A stretch of DNA of 64,000 nucleotides, from the NCBI GenBank assembly GCA_036785705.1, contig JAWUZG010000177.1:1984001-2048000 (forward strand). The letters are read 5' to 3'. Below the pieces are notes generated by a model. It did no database searches and was not told where the DNA came from. It saw nothing but the letters and a program-made list of their open reading frames with translations. This document shows, piece by piece, positions 22,171-32,999 of this stretch. A program made the translations under genes and the position numbers. The number at the start of each line of letters is the position of its first letter. Within the stretch, counting starts at the first letter, position 1. This DNA is from Acanthornis magna (lineage: Eukaryota; Chordata; Aves; Passeriformes; Acanthizidae).

Positions 22171-22830
22171 GTATTTCCAAGCGCTAAATTAATTTCATTT
22201 TAATGCCAATTTTTTCGGAGCCTTCGCCTCCGATCCCTCAAACTTCCTCTTTATTAAACACAGAATGTGCCGTTCCCTGAAAAATCCGTGGAAAACGCCA
22301 AGATGGGATTGCTGTTTTCCATGAAAATCGCTCAAACGGCCGCGTCCAGTTCCGGCAAATCGGCTTGGGAGGGGAAAAAAGGGAATTTCGGTCGTAAGGG
22401 AATTTAAATTTATTCAGTTGCAAATTAATCCCCTGTGCCGGTCATGGATTGATCCGGCTCGGATTTTCCTTGGGAAAAGAGCCGCGGATCAGGAACGTGC
22501 GACAGCATCGGCCCCGGCGGTTCGCGGGAAGATTTTGCTGCCGGTGGAACGATCCCGGTTAAAATTGGGAATTGCTCGGATTCCGATTGATCCGATTTGT
22601 TTTATTGCGCTCGTGGAGGGCGCCTCGGCCCCGGGGGCAATTCCCGGGACTTTGGGTTGTGCTGGAATATTTCGGGAGCTTCTGCTGCTTTGGGATGGGG
22701 TGGGGAAATTACGGAAGGAGTTGTTTGGGATAAATGGGAATTATTCGCGTGGAATTGTTTGGATTTGGGTGGGAAAAGACACTTAGAGGTGGTGGAAATG
22801 CAGGTTTCAGGTGTTTCCTCTGGATTTGGG
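22171..22830. other. Intron 1 unique DNA
   Basis: AT-richer unique sequence with no recognised feature. Confidence 0.5.
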
Positions 22831-23235
22831 GCTGGGACAGCCGGGATGGGGCTGGAAAAACCAGGATGGGGCTGGAAAAACCGGGATGGGGCTGGAAAAG
22901 CCAGGATGGGGCTGGAAAAGCCGGGATGGAGCTGGAAAATCCAGGAAGGGGCTGGGAAAGAAGGGATGGGGCTGGAAAATCCGAGATGAGGCTGGAAAAG
23001 CTGGGATGGGGCTGGAAAATCCAGGAAGGGGCTGGGAAAGAAGGGATGGGGCTGGAAAATCCAGGAAGGGGCTGCAAAATCTGGGAAGGGGCTGGAAAAG
23101 CCGGGAAGGGTCTGGAAAAGCTGGGATGGGGCTGGAAAATCCAGGAAGGGGCTGCAAAATCTGGGAAGGGGCTGGGAAAGCCGGGAAGGGTCTGGAAAAG
23201 CTGGGATGGAGCTAGAAAAGAATGGATGGGGCTGG
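22831..23235. repeat. 20-bp GGGGCTGGAAAA minisatellite
   Basis: About 20 copies of GATGGGGCTGGAAAACCGG with AAGGGGCTGGGAAAG and TCTGGGAAGGGG variants. Confidence 0.94.
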
Positions 23236-23391
23236 AAATACCGGGATGGGCTGTGGGGTCTGGCTCATCCTGGGATTCTCAGGAGCTTGGGAAACTTCTG
23301 GCAGCACCTTGGACAGCTCCAGTGAGCCCGTGGTTCCCTCATTTCCATGGAATGTGCCTTTGCTTCCCAGATTTCCACGCTGGGATCAGGT

Positions 23392-23790
23392 GCTGCCCGG
23401 GAAAAGTGGGATCTGCCCCGGGATTGGGGCCAGGGGAGCTGTGCTGGGATCGGGGCAGGGATGGGGAATGTCCTTGTGGCTCTGCACAGCTCCTGCCGGG
23501 AGCCAGCGGGGATTGGGATCTGCTCCAGGGAATGAGCCCTGGGAAAAGAGGGAACGGCCTCAGCCTGGGCCAGGGGAGCTTGGGATTGGAGATTTGGGAT
23601 CATTGCTCCATGGAAAGGGCTCAGGCCTTGGGAAGGATTTCCCATGGAGTGCCCATCCCTGGAGGTGTCCAAGGAATTCCTGGAATTCCACTCAGGGCTC
23701 TGGGTTGGGGATCAGGCCCATCTTGGATTTGATCTTGGAATTCTTTTCCAACCTCAGTAATCCTGGGATTCTGGGATTGTCCAAGAGCAC
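23392..23790 (+). mobile_element. CR1 LINE 3' region (sense), third copy
   Basis: Nearly identical to parts of 28975-29345, beginning GGGATTGGGGCCAGGGGAGC and ending in the CR1-type tail TTTTCCAACCTCAGTAATCC. Same orientation as 28595-29345 and opposite to 21440-22170. Confidence 0.65.
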
Positions 23791-24970
23791 CGTGGGTGTT
23801 CCCAGCCACTGGAATATCTGGAGTTTCTCCCCGGGATTAGTTCTGGGCTCGTTGCTCCAAGGGAAGCTGAACCGGAGCAGGATTGGGCTCATTTCCCTTT
23901 TCCATGGATTTTCCTCCACCATTTCCTCCTTTTCCTCCCCCACCCCCTGCTATTCCTGGGAAATCCATTCGGAATTCGCTGGCTCACGGAGGCCATTCCC
24001 AGGCCGTTTTCCCTCCTCTGCCGAGCCCGAAGTGTGTGGGAAGTTCGGCAAAACTCACGGAATTTTTGCTGAGTCTCCTCGGATTTTCTGGGAACATTTC
24101 ATGGAATGACTCCCTGTGGGATCTGCTCCGTGATTTGACATCCTGCCTGTTTAAAATTCCAACTTTTCCAGTGGAATCTCCCTCTTTTTCTGATATTTTT
24201 TGCTGTTTGATTCGTCCCAGATCCCATCCCACCCCACTCCCATATCCCACGTTATTTATTGTCCCTGTTCCAGGTTTTTCCAGCCCTTGGTGGCACATCC
24301 ATGAAAAAATTATTTAATGAAATCCACCCAAACCGGAGGTAATTAAATTAATCCATTCCCATTTTCCAGGAATTTTGCTTTTCCATGGGAAAAATCCTTC
24401 TGCCGGGCTGTCCAAACTCATTTTTCCCGAGGATCCCACTTGGAATGAAACATTCCAGAGCTGCTTTTGGCCCGGACCTCGGGATCTTTAATTAATGTCC
24501 CGACATTCACAGGTCATCGGCCTCGTTAATTAATGAGGGTTGATTAATTAGGGTTGATTAATGAACCAATGAGCAAAGCTCAAATCCTCCCCTCTGCTCC
24601 CATCGGGGATCAATGGAAATTCCGACTCTTTTTTTTAATCCCTTTTTTTTTTTTTTTTTACGGAATTGACCTCGGCAATGAGGGAAGCCTGGAGCGACGA
24701 CCGAGGCTCCGGGATGGGTTTGTCCTTGGAAATTATGGACGGAAAATGATTTGTGGGAGGTTTTATTGGGAATTTTGGAATGGTTTGGGTGGGAAAAGAC
24801 CTTAAAGAGCCTCAAATTCCAATGGGGAGCCAGGGACGATCCAAGCCCATCCAACCCAGCCTGGAATTTGATAGCAAAATCGCACAGAAATTTTAAAAAA
24901 TTCATAATTATCCCAACCCACTTCTCCTATTTATTAATAATGAATAAATATTATTTAATAATTGATTAAT
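23791..24970. other. Intron 1 AT-richer DNA with CR1-like fragment
   Basis: Pyrimidine-rich 23895-23950 and ATTAAT-rich stretches (24340-24360, 24490-24560, 24895-24985). 24778-24870 (GGAATGGTTTGGGTGGGAAA, then GACCTTAAAGAG) looks like a truncated antisense CR1 tail. No exon seen. Confidence 0.45.
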
Positions 24971-24972
24971 TA

Positions 24973-25165
24973 ATATTTCCCATGATAATCCTCCTCTTCC
25001 TTTCCTTCCTGCTAAAAACTCTGCACCTTCCCCTTGGAATTCCGTTGGATTCAAATCCCGATTTTATTTCGCATTAAACCAAATCTTATCTTTTATTATG
25101 AAGATTTTTCCCATTTTTTTCCCCAGCCAAAAAGTTGGAATTTTGGTCCGATTTTTATACCATTT
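24973..25165 (+). repeat. Dispersed direct repeat in intron 1, copy 1
   Basis: Shares GCTAAAAACTCTGCACCTTC, then CCCTTGGAATTCCGTTGGAT, TCAAATCCC and CCCCAGCCAAAAAG with 26848-27045. Element type is not recognised. Confidence 0.75.
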
Positions 25166-26847
25166 TGATCCGATTTTTACACCATTTTTAATCCACGTTT
25201 TCCCAGATTTTTATTGCATGGACACCTCAAATCCTTGTCTTTCCCTTCCCCGGTTTGGAGTTTTTCCCACTTTTTTTTTTCCATGCTGCCGCATCCTAAA
25301 TAATCCGATCCTTGTTTTTTGTGGGAAGCAGGAGAGGGAGGAATTCCCATAGGGACCCGGAGGAATGTGCAGGATTGATGGAAAGAAATCCCTGATTTTA
25401 AGTGGATAAAACACGGATCGCAGGGAACGTTCGCCCTCTCATTCCGTTCGTTCCCCAGCTCGGAATTCCGGATTTTTCCTGGGAATCCGAGCTGGAGGCT
25501 GGGGTTGCTTGGGATCAGCCCCGCTCGGAGCGTCGGACCAATCCCAGCGGGATTGATCCGGAGGGGAGTGGTCGGATAAATTCATCAGCATTCCCGGGAT
25601 TTCTTTGGCTTTCGATCCAAAGCCACGGAGCAGAGCGGGCGCTTCCAGAGGCTCCCATGGAAAACAGGGACACCTCTCCCGCGGGATTCTGTCCCCTCGG
25701 AGCAGCCGGGGGGACACGGAGGGAGGCCAAGGCCAAGACGGAGCCGCCGGTGGGAAAAGTTGGGAAGTTCCACTCGGGGATGGAGCGGCCGGTGAGTGCT
25801 GGGATTTCGAACAACAGGTGGGAAATTCCTGCCGGGAATTCCTACCCGGGAATTCCCGACGGGATTTCAGGTATGGAGAGGATGAGGAGGGAGGAGCGAT
25901 GTTGTCATTCCAAGAGGTTATTCCGTTGGGAAAAGGGATTTTTGGGAACACCTTCAGCTTTGGTGTCAACCCTAAAGAGCGATGAACGGATCCGGGATAT
26001 TCCATGGAAAACTGGGGAATTCAGCAGCTGGGAGAGAATTCCCCGGGGAGGTTTAACCGCGGAGTTTCCCGGGATTGGATGAAAGGGAATGGGATTTATT
26101 CAACTTCCAAGAACTTCCGGAAGGGCTGGAGCGGCTGGAGGGCTCCAGGGGCAGGGAAGGAGCTCGGGATGGGAGAAATTCCCGAGGATGAGTAGTGGTT
26201 TCTTTGGGAGAGCGTGGGAAGGAAAGGAGGGAGAACGTTCCGAGGTTTTCGCTTTGTTCGGCGTTGGAAATTTGGGAAGGAATTTTGGGAATGAGGAGAT
26301 GTGGGTGCAAAGACACCGGATCCAGCAGATCCTGCTGGGATCAGGAAAAATCCTGGAAAAGCGAGGCAAGGGCCACGCCAGTGGTGCTTCCGAAGGGAAA
26401 ATTCCAGCCTCGTTTTTCCAAGGAATTGTGGTATTTTGTTTGGAATTCCTGGCAGTTTTCCTGGTGTTCTTTCGAGTGGGGAAAAAATAGGAATCTGAGG
26501 GAAACCTCGGAGCTCACTTTTATCCTGGAGCAAATCCCATGGGAAGCCCTGGATAGGATGGGGGCAGCGGATTCCCTGGAAAAGCCTGGGGGATCCAGGG
26601 AATCCCAGATCCAGAGAATCCTTCGGGAAGAGGGATTGGTGGCTGAGGACATCCCGGAGGTGACAATCCCTGGCCAGGCCTGGATCGCCATCACAGAATG
26701 GCCATTCCAGAGGTTTGGGAACATCGGGAACATTGGCGTGGCCGGGGCTGCCTGTGCTGCAGAAACATCGGAATTCCGGGATTTTTGGATGGAATTTTTA
26801 ACCGCGAATCCCCGGATGGGATTTAGGGAGTAGATTCCAAGGGGTGA
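25166..26847. other. Intron 1 unique DNA
   Basis: Unique sequence with modest CpG content at 25440-25800. No supported gene. Confidence 0.5.
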
Positions 26848-27045
26848 CATATTGATTAATATTCCCCACCGAATTCCCCTCCTTTTCCTTTTCTTCCCGC
26901 TAAAAACTCTGCGCCTTCCCCTTGGAATTCCGTTGGATTCAAATCCCGGTTTTATTTTGCATTAAACGAAATCTTCTCTTTTCTTATTAAGATTTTCCAT
27001 GGTTGAGTCCCACATTTTCCCCAGCCAAAAAGCTGGAATTTTTAT
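26848..27045 (+). repeat. Dispersed direct repeat in intron 1, copy 2
   Basis: Partner of 24973-25165 at about 1.87 kb spacing, roughly 85-90 percent similar by eye over the core. Confidence 0.75.
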
Positions 27046-28594
27046 CCAACGCCCTTTTATCCAAAGGGCCGACCCCTTCCTGACGGATCAGCCCCTGAGT
27101 CACTGGAAAATCCCAAATCTTTTGTTTTTCCAGCTCCAAGGAGGGCTGGAGCTCCGGGCGCTTCCTGCCGGGAGCCGGATCCTCCCTCCCGCCTTTTTCC
27201 CGTTTCCTTTTGAAGGAGGTGACTTCTCCCACTTGGAATTCAGCTCCGGGGGTGGCAGGGCCGGGATTTTCCTCAGGAGATGATCCAAGCCCCGAAATTC
27301 CTGTTTTGGTTTTTTTTTTTTTTTTCCCAGCTGGCTCCTTAAACTGGTCCCAGTTTGCCTTTGGTGGGTGGAAAACTCCGGTGGATTCCTCCTCTCCTCC
27401 GGGGCTGTTTTTCCCTGGATATCGAAAAATCCCAAATCCTTCCCGGGATCATGGTCAGGAATGAAGGGAATGAGCTCCAGCCTGTCCCGAGGCGGGATTT
27501 GGGAGATCCTGGTGGGAATTCTCTTGGATATTCCCAACCCTGTGGCCCCAATCCCTTTTCCCAGCAGCCCACAGCAATCCCAGGAGAATCCCATGGGATT
27601 TTCCGCCCTGCGGGAGCTCAGTGACAGGTGGGAATGCTGCTGGAATGGCTTGGAAGGAGTGACCAGGGAGAAAAACAGGATCCTCAGAGAAATCCCAACA
27701 GAATCCTTGGGGGAAAGTTGGGAATGTTCCCTGGACCTGTTCCTGGAACTTTTTCCCAGTTTTAGGAGGAGCCGTGTCCGGAGCGTGGCAATTCCTCAGG
27801 GATGGACATGGATCCGTTGTCCTTTGTCCGGAGCCTCCGCTCACCTTTCCCTCCTTTCCCTTCCCCTTTTTCCTGTTGTTTTTTTCCGGAATTCGGGATC
27901 ACGGGAGCCGCTCGTGATGGAGAAGCTCTGGATGTGCTGCCAATTCCGGAGCAGCCCAAATTCCAGCCCCAAATCCCGGATCCGCGTCATTCCACGGATG
28001 AATTCCCACGCCAGGAATCCTGGCTGACCTTCACCTTTCCCTTTTTTCTTAGGGATTAACGGAGCTCTCCCCACTTTTGGCACTTCCATCCTCCAACAAT
28101 GAACTTCGGGAATTTTGCCTCAGTTGCGATTTTGCCGGATTGGGATCTTTTCCCATTCCTGAAGGAATTCTGATGGATTCCTCTTCTCCATTACTTTTCC
28201 TGCTCCATCTTGGAGCTCGATTTTCCCATTCTTTCCGTCCGTTTGTTCCCGGTTTCCAACATGATCCCAGGAAATTCCCTCCCTGCTTCCCCTTCTCTCC
28301 TGTTTCTTTTTCATTCCCTCTCTTGTCCGTGAAGAATTCCTGGCTTTTTTCAGCTCTTCAGGCATTGTTGAACGTCAGTTCTTTAAAGCTGGAACCTTGC
28401 ATGGATCCTGTCCGGCATCCCGGGATTCCTGAGGGTCGAATCCCAAGCTCGGAGTTCTTGAAACCTTGGAGAGCTTGTCCTGTTTTCTTTCAGGAGTTAT
28501 TCCCAATGCTTTGGGATCCCTCATGGAAAACTCTGGAGGGAGCTGGGAATGCTCATCCTGGAGCAAAGTAGGCTCCGGGGGCACCTTGGGGATG
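27046..28594. other. Intron 1 unique DNA
   Basis: No recognised feature. Pyrimidine-rich patches at 27840-27890 and 28290-28330. Confidence 0.5.
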
Positions 28595-29345
28595 GAAATA
28601 CTTCCTCAGCGCTAAAAAATTTGGGAATAACTGCTCTGAATTCCATGTCCTGGATTCCTTGGGAATGTGTGAGCAACCAAAGAGCTCCAGCACCTGCCAG
28701 GAGCAGAAGAAAAAAGGGAATTTTTTTTTTTTCCCAATAGTTGCTTAAATTAAGGACTCCTTGTGCCCATAGAAATCAAACTCCTGAGGGATCTGGGAAA
28801 GGGCTGGAAAAATCCGGAGGGAGCTGGGAATGGGCTCAGGCTGGAGCAGAGGAGGCTCCGGGGGCACCTTGGGGATGGGCAGGAAGGTCCTTGCCAGGAT
28901 TCTGGGAATGCCAGGATTCTGGAATGATGGAATCACTGCCCATGGAATGCTGGCAGGGATGTGTGCAGGGAGAGCCCGGGAAAAGTGGGATCTGCCCCGG
29001 GATTGGGGCCAGGGGAGCTGTGCTGGGATCGGGGCAGGGATGGGGAATGTCCTTGTGGCTCTGCACAGCTCCTGCCGGGAGCCAGCGGGGATTGGGATCT
29101 GCTCCAGGGAATGAGCCCTGGGAAAAGAGGGAACGGCCTCAGCCTGGGCCAGGGGAGCTTGGGATTGGAGATTTGGGATCATTGCTCCATGGAAAGGGCT
29201 CAGGCCTCGGGAAGGATTTCCCATGGAGTCCCTGGGAGGTATCCAAGGAATTCCTGGAATTCCCTGGGTTGGGAATCAGGCCCAACTTGGGCTCAATGCC
29301 CTTGGAATTCTTTTCCAACCTCAGTAATCCGGGGATTCCGTGAAT
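28595..29345 (+). mobile_element. CR1 LINE 3' region (sense), right arm of inverted pair
   Basis: Reverse complement of 21440-22170 across its whole length, including the poly-T/poly-A stretch and TTGCTTAAATTAAGGACTCC. It ends in the CR1-like tail TTTTCCAACCTCAGTAATCC. Confidence 0.65.
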
Positions 29346-29850
29346 CCCAGGCCTTGGTGTTCAACGAAGTCGGGAGTGAATTTGTGGATCCTGCTGATCC
29401 CTGTCCTCCTCCCGCTCCTGTGGGATGTCTCTGGAGCTCGGGATCCATCGGAGCTGCTGGAAGCGCTGCCGGAATGTGGGAATGTGGGGTTGGATCATCG
29501 TCAATCCAACGTCTGCGTCCAGCCCCTCCACAGACAGGGAATGTTGTGCGGATCCATGATATCCCTCGGCATTTCCCATGGAAAAACAGGAGTGACAGGG
29601 ATGGGTGGGATCACAGAGTGGCTGGGAGAAGAGGGAAAACCTGGGAAAAGCAGGAAGTTTCTGCTGGAAGAGCAGGGCAGGGGCAGGAGGTTGGCCTTGC
29701 CTTCCAAACATTGGGAATATTTGCCGGGATTGTCGGGATTGGGAATGAATCCCTCAAACCAAACCCAGCGCTGCCTTCTCCTCCCACAGAATGGAGCCCA
29801 CAGTGGGAACATCCTTAGGGTTTTTTGGATATGATTTGTTCTAAAATCAA
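29346..29850. other. Intron 1 unique DNA
   Basis: Unique sequence with no recognised element. Confidence 0.5.
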
Positions 29851-30965
29851 AAACTTGGGAATTCCTCATTTCCCACCCGTTTGACCAATCCCTGAATCCC
29901 ACAAAATCCCAAATTTCACCCTTCCCTCTTTCCCCCCTTTCCCACTATCCCCTCCATGGAGAACACAGTGAATTCCTGTTTTTTCCCCATATATGCCTCT
30001 GGATTTCTGTTTGGTATTCCCAGTGGGAACACCCATATTTTTTTGGTAGGTTTTTTTTTTTATTAATCCATCAAAAATGTGGGAATTTCTCATTTTCCAA
30101 AGGTCTGACCCTCCCTGAATCCCAAAATATCCCAAATTTCACCCTTCCCACTCTTTCCGCCCCTTTCCCAAAATCCCCACTGTGGAAAACACCATGGATT
30201 CCCGTTTTCTCCCTGTGTTTGCCTATGGACTTCCCTTTGGAATTCACAAGGGGAACCCATTTTTTTCTTTTTAATTAAGCCATGAAAAACTTGGGAATTC
30301 CTCATTTCTCATCCATTTGACCCCTCCCTGAATCCCACACAATCCCAAATTTCACCCTTCCCACTCTTTCCCCCCTTTCCCGAAATCCCCACCATGGGAA
30401 ACCCCACGGATTCCCATTTTCTCCCTGTATTTGCCTATGGACTTCCCTTTGGAATTCACAGGGGGAACACCCATATTTTTTTTGGTAATTTTTTTTTTTA
30501 TTAAGCCATAAAAAACCTGGGAATTCCTCATTTTCCAAGGGTTTGACCCCTCCCTGAAGCCCACAAAACCCCAAATTTCACCCTTCCCACTCTTTCCCCC
30601 TTTCCCACAATCCCCACCACGGAAAACCCACGGATTCCCATTTTCTCCCTGTATTTGCCTATGGACTTCCCTTTGGAATTCACAGGGGGAACACCCATAT
30701 TTTTTTGGTAATTTTTTTTTTATTAAGCCATAAAAAACCTGGGAATTCCTCATTTTCCGAGGGTTTGACCCCTCCCTGAAGCCCACAAAACCCCAAATTT
30801 CACCCTTCCCACTCTTTCCCCCCTTTCCCACAATCCCCACCACGGAAAACCCACGGATTCCCGTTTTCTCCCTGTGTTGGAACCAATATTTCTTTGGCTA
30901 TTTTTTTTAAATTAAGCCATAAAAAAGTTGGGAATTCCTCATTTTCCAAGGGTTTAACCCTCCCT
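29850..30965. repeat. 190-230-bp tandem repeat, 6 units
   Basis: TTGGGAATTCCTCATTTTCC recurs near 29854, 30081, 30292, 30519, 30741 and 30930, followed by TTTGACCCCTCCCTGAATCC, CCCAAATTTCACCCTTCCCA and a poly-T block. It ends about 100 bp before exon 2, and each unit contains T-tracts of 8-12. Confidence 0.93.
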
Positions 30966-31068
30966 GAATCCCACACAACCCCAGCTCCCATCCATTCCCC
31001 CAACCCGCACCACGGGCGGAATTCCCGCTGTTCCCGGCGCTGATCCCGCGTTCCCGCGTGTGTTGCAG

Positions 31069-31272
31069 AAGTGTCTGCGGCTGAACCCCGACGTTCCCGT
31101 GTGGGTGTCCAAGCAGCGCATCCTGTGCACGCTCAACCACAGCCTGAAGGATGTGCTCAACTACGGCCTGTTCCAGCCGGCCTTCAACGGCCGCGCCGGA
31201 AAGTTCCTGGACGAGGAGAGGCTGCTGCGCGAGTATCCCCTCAACCCCGACACGCCCGTGCCCTACCTGGAG
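31069..31272 (+). CDS. SHANK3: SHANK3 coding exon 2: core of SPN domain
   Basis: 68 codons, phase 0 at both ends. Acceptor TGTTGCAG/AAG, donor GAG/GTGACG. The exon begins KCLRLNPDVPVWVSKQRILC, continues LNYGLFQP and KFLDEERLLREYP, and ends DTPVPYLE: the ubiquitin-like SPN fold that in SHANK family members binds active Rap1/Ras and packs against the ankyrin repeats. GRAGKF and DTPVPYLE favour SHANK3 over SHANK2 (GRDGKF, no DTP). The leucine of KFLDEE falls at position 68 when counted from the 14440 start, matching the human L68P autism-associated site. It is flanked upstream by the 220-bp tandem repeat and downstream by a pentanucleotide block starting about 110 bp away. Confidence 0.97.
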
Positions 31273-31375
31273 GTGACGCTCCCCTGCGCCTTCCTGCGCC
31301 TGCAGGGCGTTGGGTTTTGGTTTGCTTTGGTTTCTTTTGTTTGGTTTTATTTTTTTTATTTTTTTTTAATTTTTT

Positions 31376-31447
31376 TAAAATTTTATTTTATTTTATTTTA
31401 TTTTATTTTATTTTATTTCATTTCATTTCATTTCATTTCATTTCATT
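31376..31447 (+). repeat. (TTTTA)7 followed by (TTTCA)6 microsatellite
   Basis: 31381-31415 is seven perfect TTTTA units and 31416-31445 is six TTTCA units on the coding strand of intron 2. This is the same composite motif order as the intronic repeats in familial adult myoclonic epilepsy, but short. Confidence 0.95.
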
Positions 31448-32300
31448 TTGTTTGGTTCTATTCAATCCTATTCTATTCTATTCTATTCTATTCTATTCTA
31501 TTCTATTCTATTCTATTCTATTCTATTCTATTCTATTCTATTCTACTCTACTCTACTCTACTCTACTCTACTCTACTCTATCCTATTCTACTCTCCTCTA
31601 CTCTATCCTATCCTATCCTATCCTATCCTATCCTATCCTATCCTATCCTATCCTATTCCATTCCATTCCATTCCATTCCATTCCATTCTATGTTATGTTA
31701 TGTTATGTTATTATTTTGTTTTATTTTGTTTTATTTTGTCCTGTCCTATCCTATCCTATCCTATCCTATCCTATCCTATCCTATCCTATCCTATCCTATC
31801 CTATCCTATCCTATCCTATTCCATTCCATTCCATTCCATTCCATTCCATTCCATTCTATGTTATGTTATGTTATGTTATTATTTTGTTTTATTTTGTTTT
31901 ATTTTGTCCTGTCCTATCCTATCCTATCCTATCCTATCCTATCCTATCCTATCCTATCCTATCCTATCCTATTCCATTCCATTCTATGTTATGTTATGTT
32001 ATGTTATGTTATGTTATGTTATGTTATTATTTTGTTTTATTTTATTCTATTTTATTCTATTCTATTCTATTTTAATCTATTCTATTCTATTCTGTTCCGT
32101 TCCATTCTATTCTATTCCATTCCATTTCATTCCATTCTATTCTATGTTATGTTATGTTATTATTCTGTTCTATTCTATTCTATTCTATTCTATTCTATTC
32201 TATTCTATTCTATTCTATTCTATTCTATTCTATTCTATTCTATTCTATTCCATTCCATTCCATTCCATTCCATTCCATTCCATTCCATGTTAACTTCTTT
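31448..32300. repeat. Composite pentanucleotide microsatellite with higher-order structure
   Basis: Blocks of ATTCT, ACTCT, ATCCT, ATTCC, ATGTT and ATTTTGTTTT follow one another. TTCTATGTTATGTTATG recurs near 31687, 31855, 31984 and 32141. The first two are followed by an identical cassette (TTATTATTTTGTTTTATTTT, then GTCCTGTCCTATCC), giving a roughly 168-bp higher-order unit made of microsatellite blocks. Confidence 0.93.
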
Positions 32301-32995
32301 TAGTTTGGTTTGGTTTGGTTTTATTTTACTTATTTTGTGGCTTTATTTATTTAATTTTACTTTATTTTATATTATTTTATTTTGTTTTGGTGGCTTTATT
32401 CATTTACTTTTATTTGAATTTCTTTTCTTTTAATTTTTATTTTATTCAATTCTGTTCTATTTCTATTTCTATTTCTATTTCTATTTCTATTTCTATTTCT
32501 ATTTCTATTTCTATTTCTATTTCTAATCGTATTTCATTTAATATCATTGTATTTTATTTTATATTTTATTTCACTTACATTATTGTATTTTATTTTAATT
32601 TTATCTCATTTTTATTATTTATTATTTCTAAATTTTAAAAATTGTTATTTTTCTTTAATTTTATTTTATTTTGCTTTATTTCATTTAATTTAATTTCATT
32701 TCATTCTGCATTTTATTCTATATTTTATTGTATTTTGATTCTATGTTACTATTTTCAATTTTATTCCATTTGAATTCCTTTTATTTTCTTTTCTGTATTT
32801 TAACATTTCATTTGATTCTTTCCTATTTTATTTCACTCTATTTTTTTTACTCACTTCTTTTATTCTATTGCCATTTTTATTTTCCTTGATCATCTTCTAT
32901 TTTGGTTCACTTTATTTCCTTCCGTTTCCTTCTCTATTTTATTGGATTCTATTTTACGTCCATCGTTTCCAGACCACGTTCCTGCTTCCTGGAAA
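32301..32995. repeat. AT-rich low-complexity DNA with (TTTCTA)n
   Basis: T-rich derivative of the ATTTT repeats. 32458-32526 is about 11 copies of TTTCTA. No coding signal. Confidence 0.85.
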
Positions 32996-32999
32996 AGCT

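Noticed and set aside
26195..26833. 212-codon frame in intron 1 as a possible gene
   Set aside because: No recognised domain, no supporting splice sites and composition like the surrounding intron.
28961..29818. 285-codon frame shared by three places in intron 1
   Set aside because: The shared part is a dispersed CR1 3' region present in both orientations, not a gene family.
31060..32433. 457-codon frame that includes exon 2
   Set aside because: Only 31069-31272 is coding. The rest reads through a consensus donor into pentanucleotide repeats.
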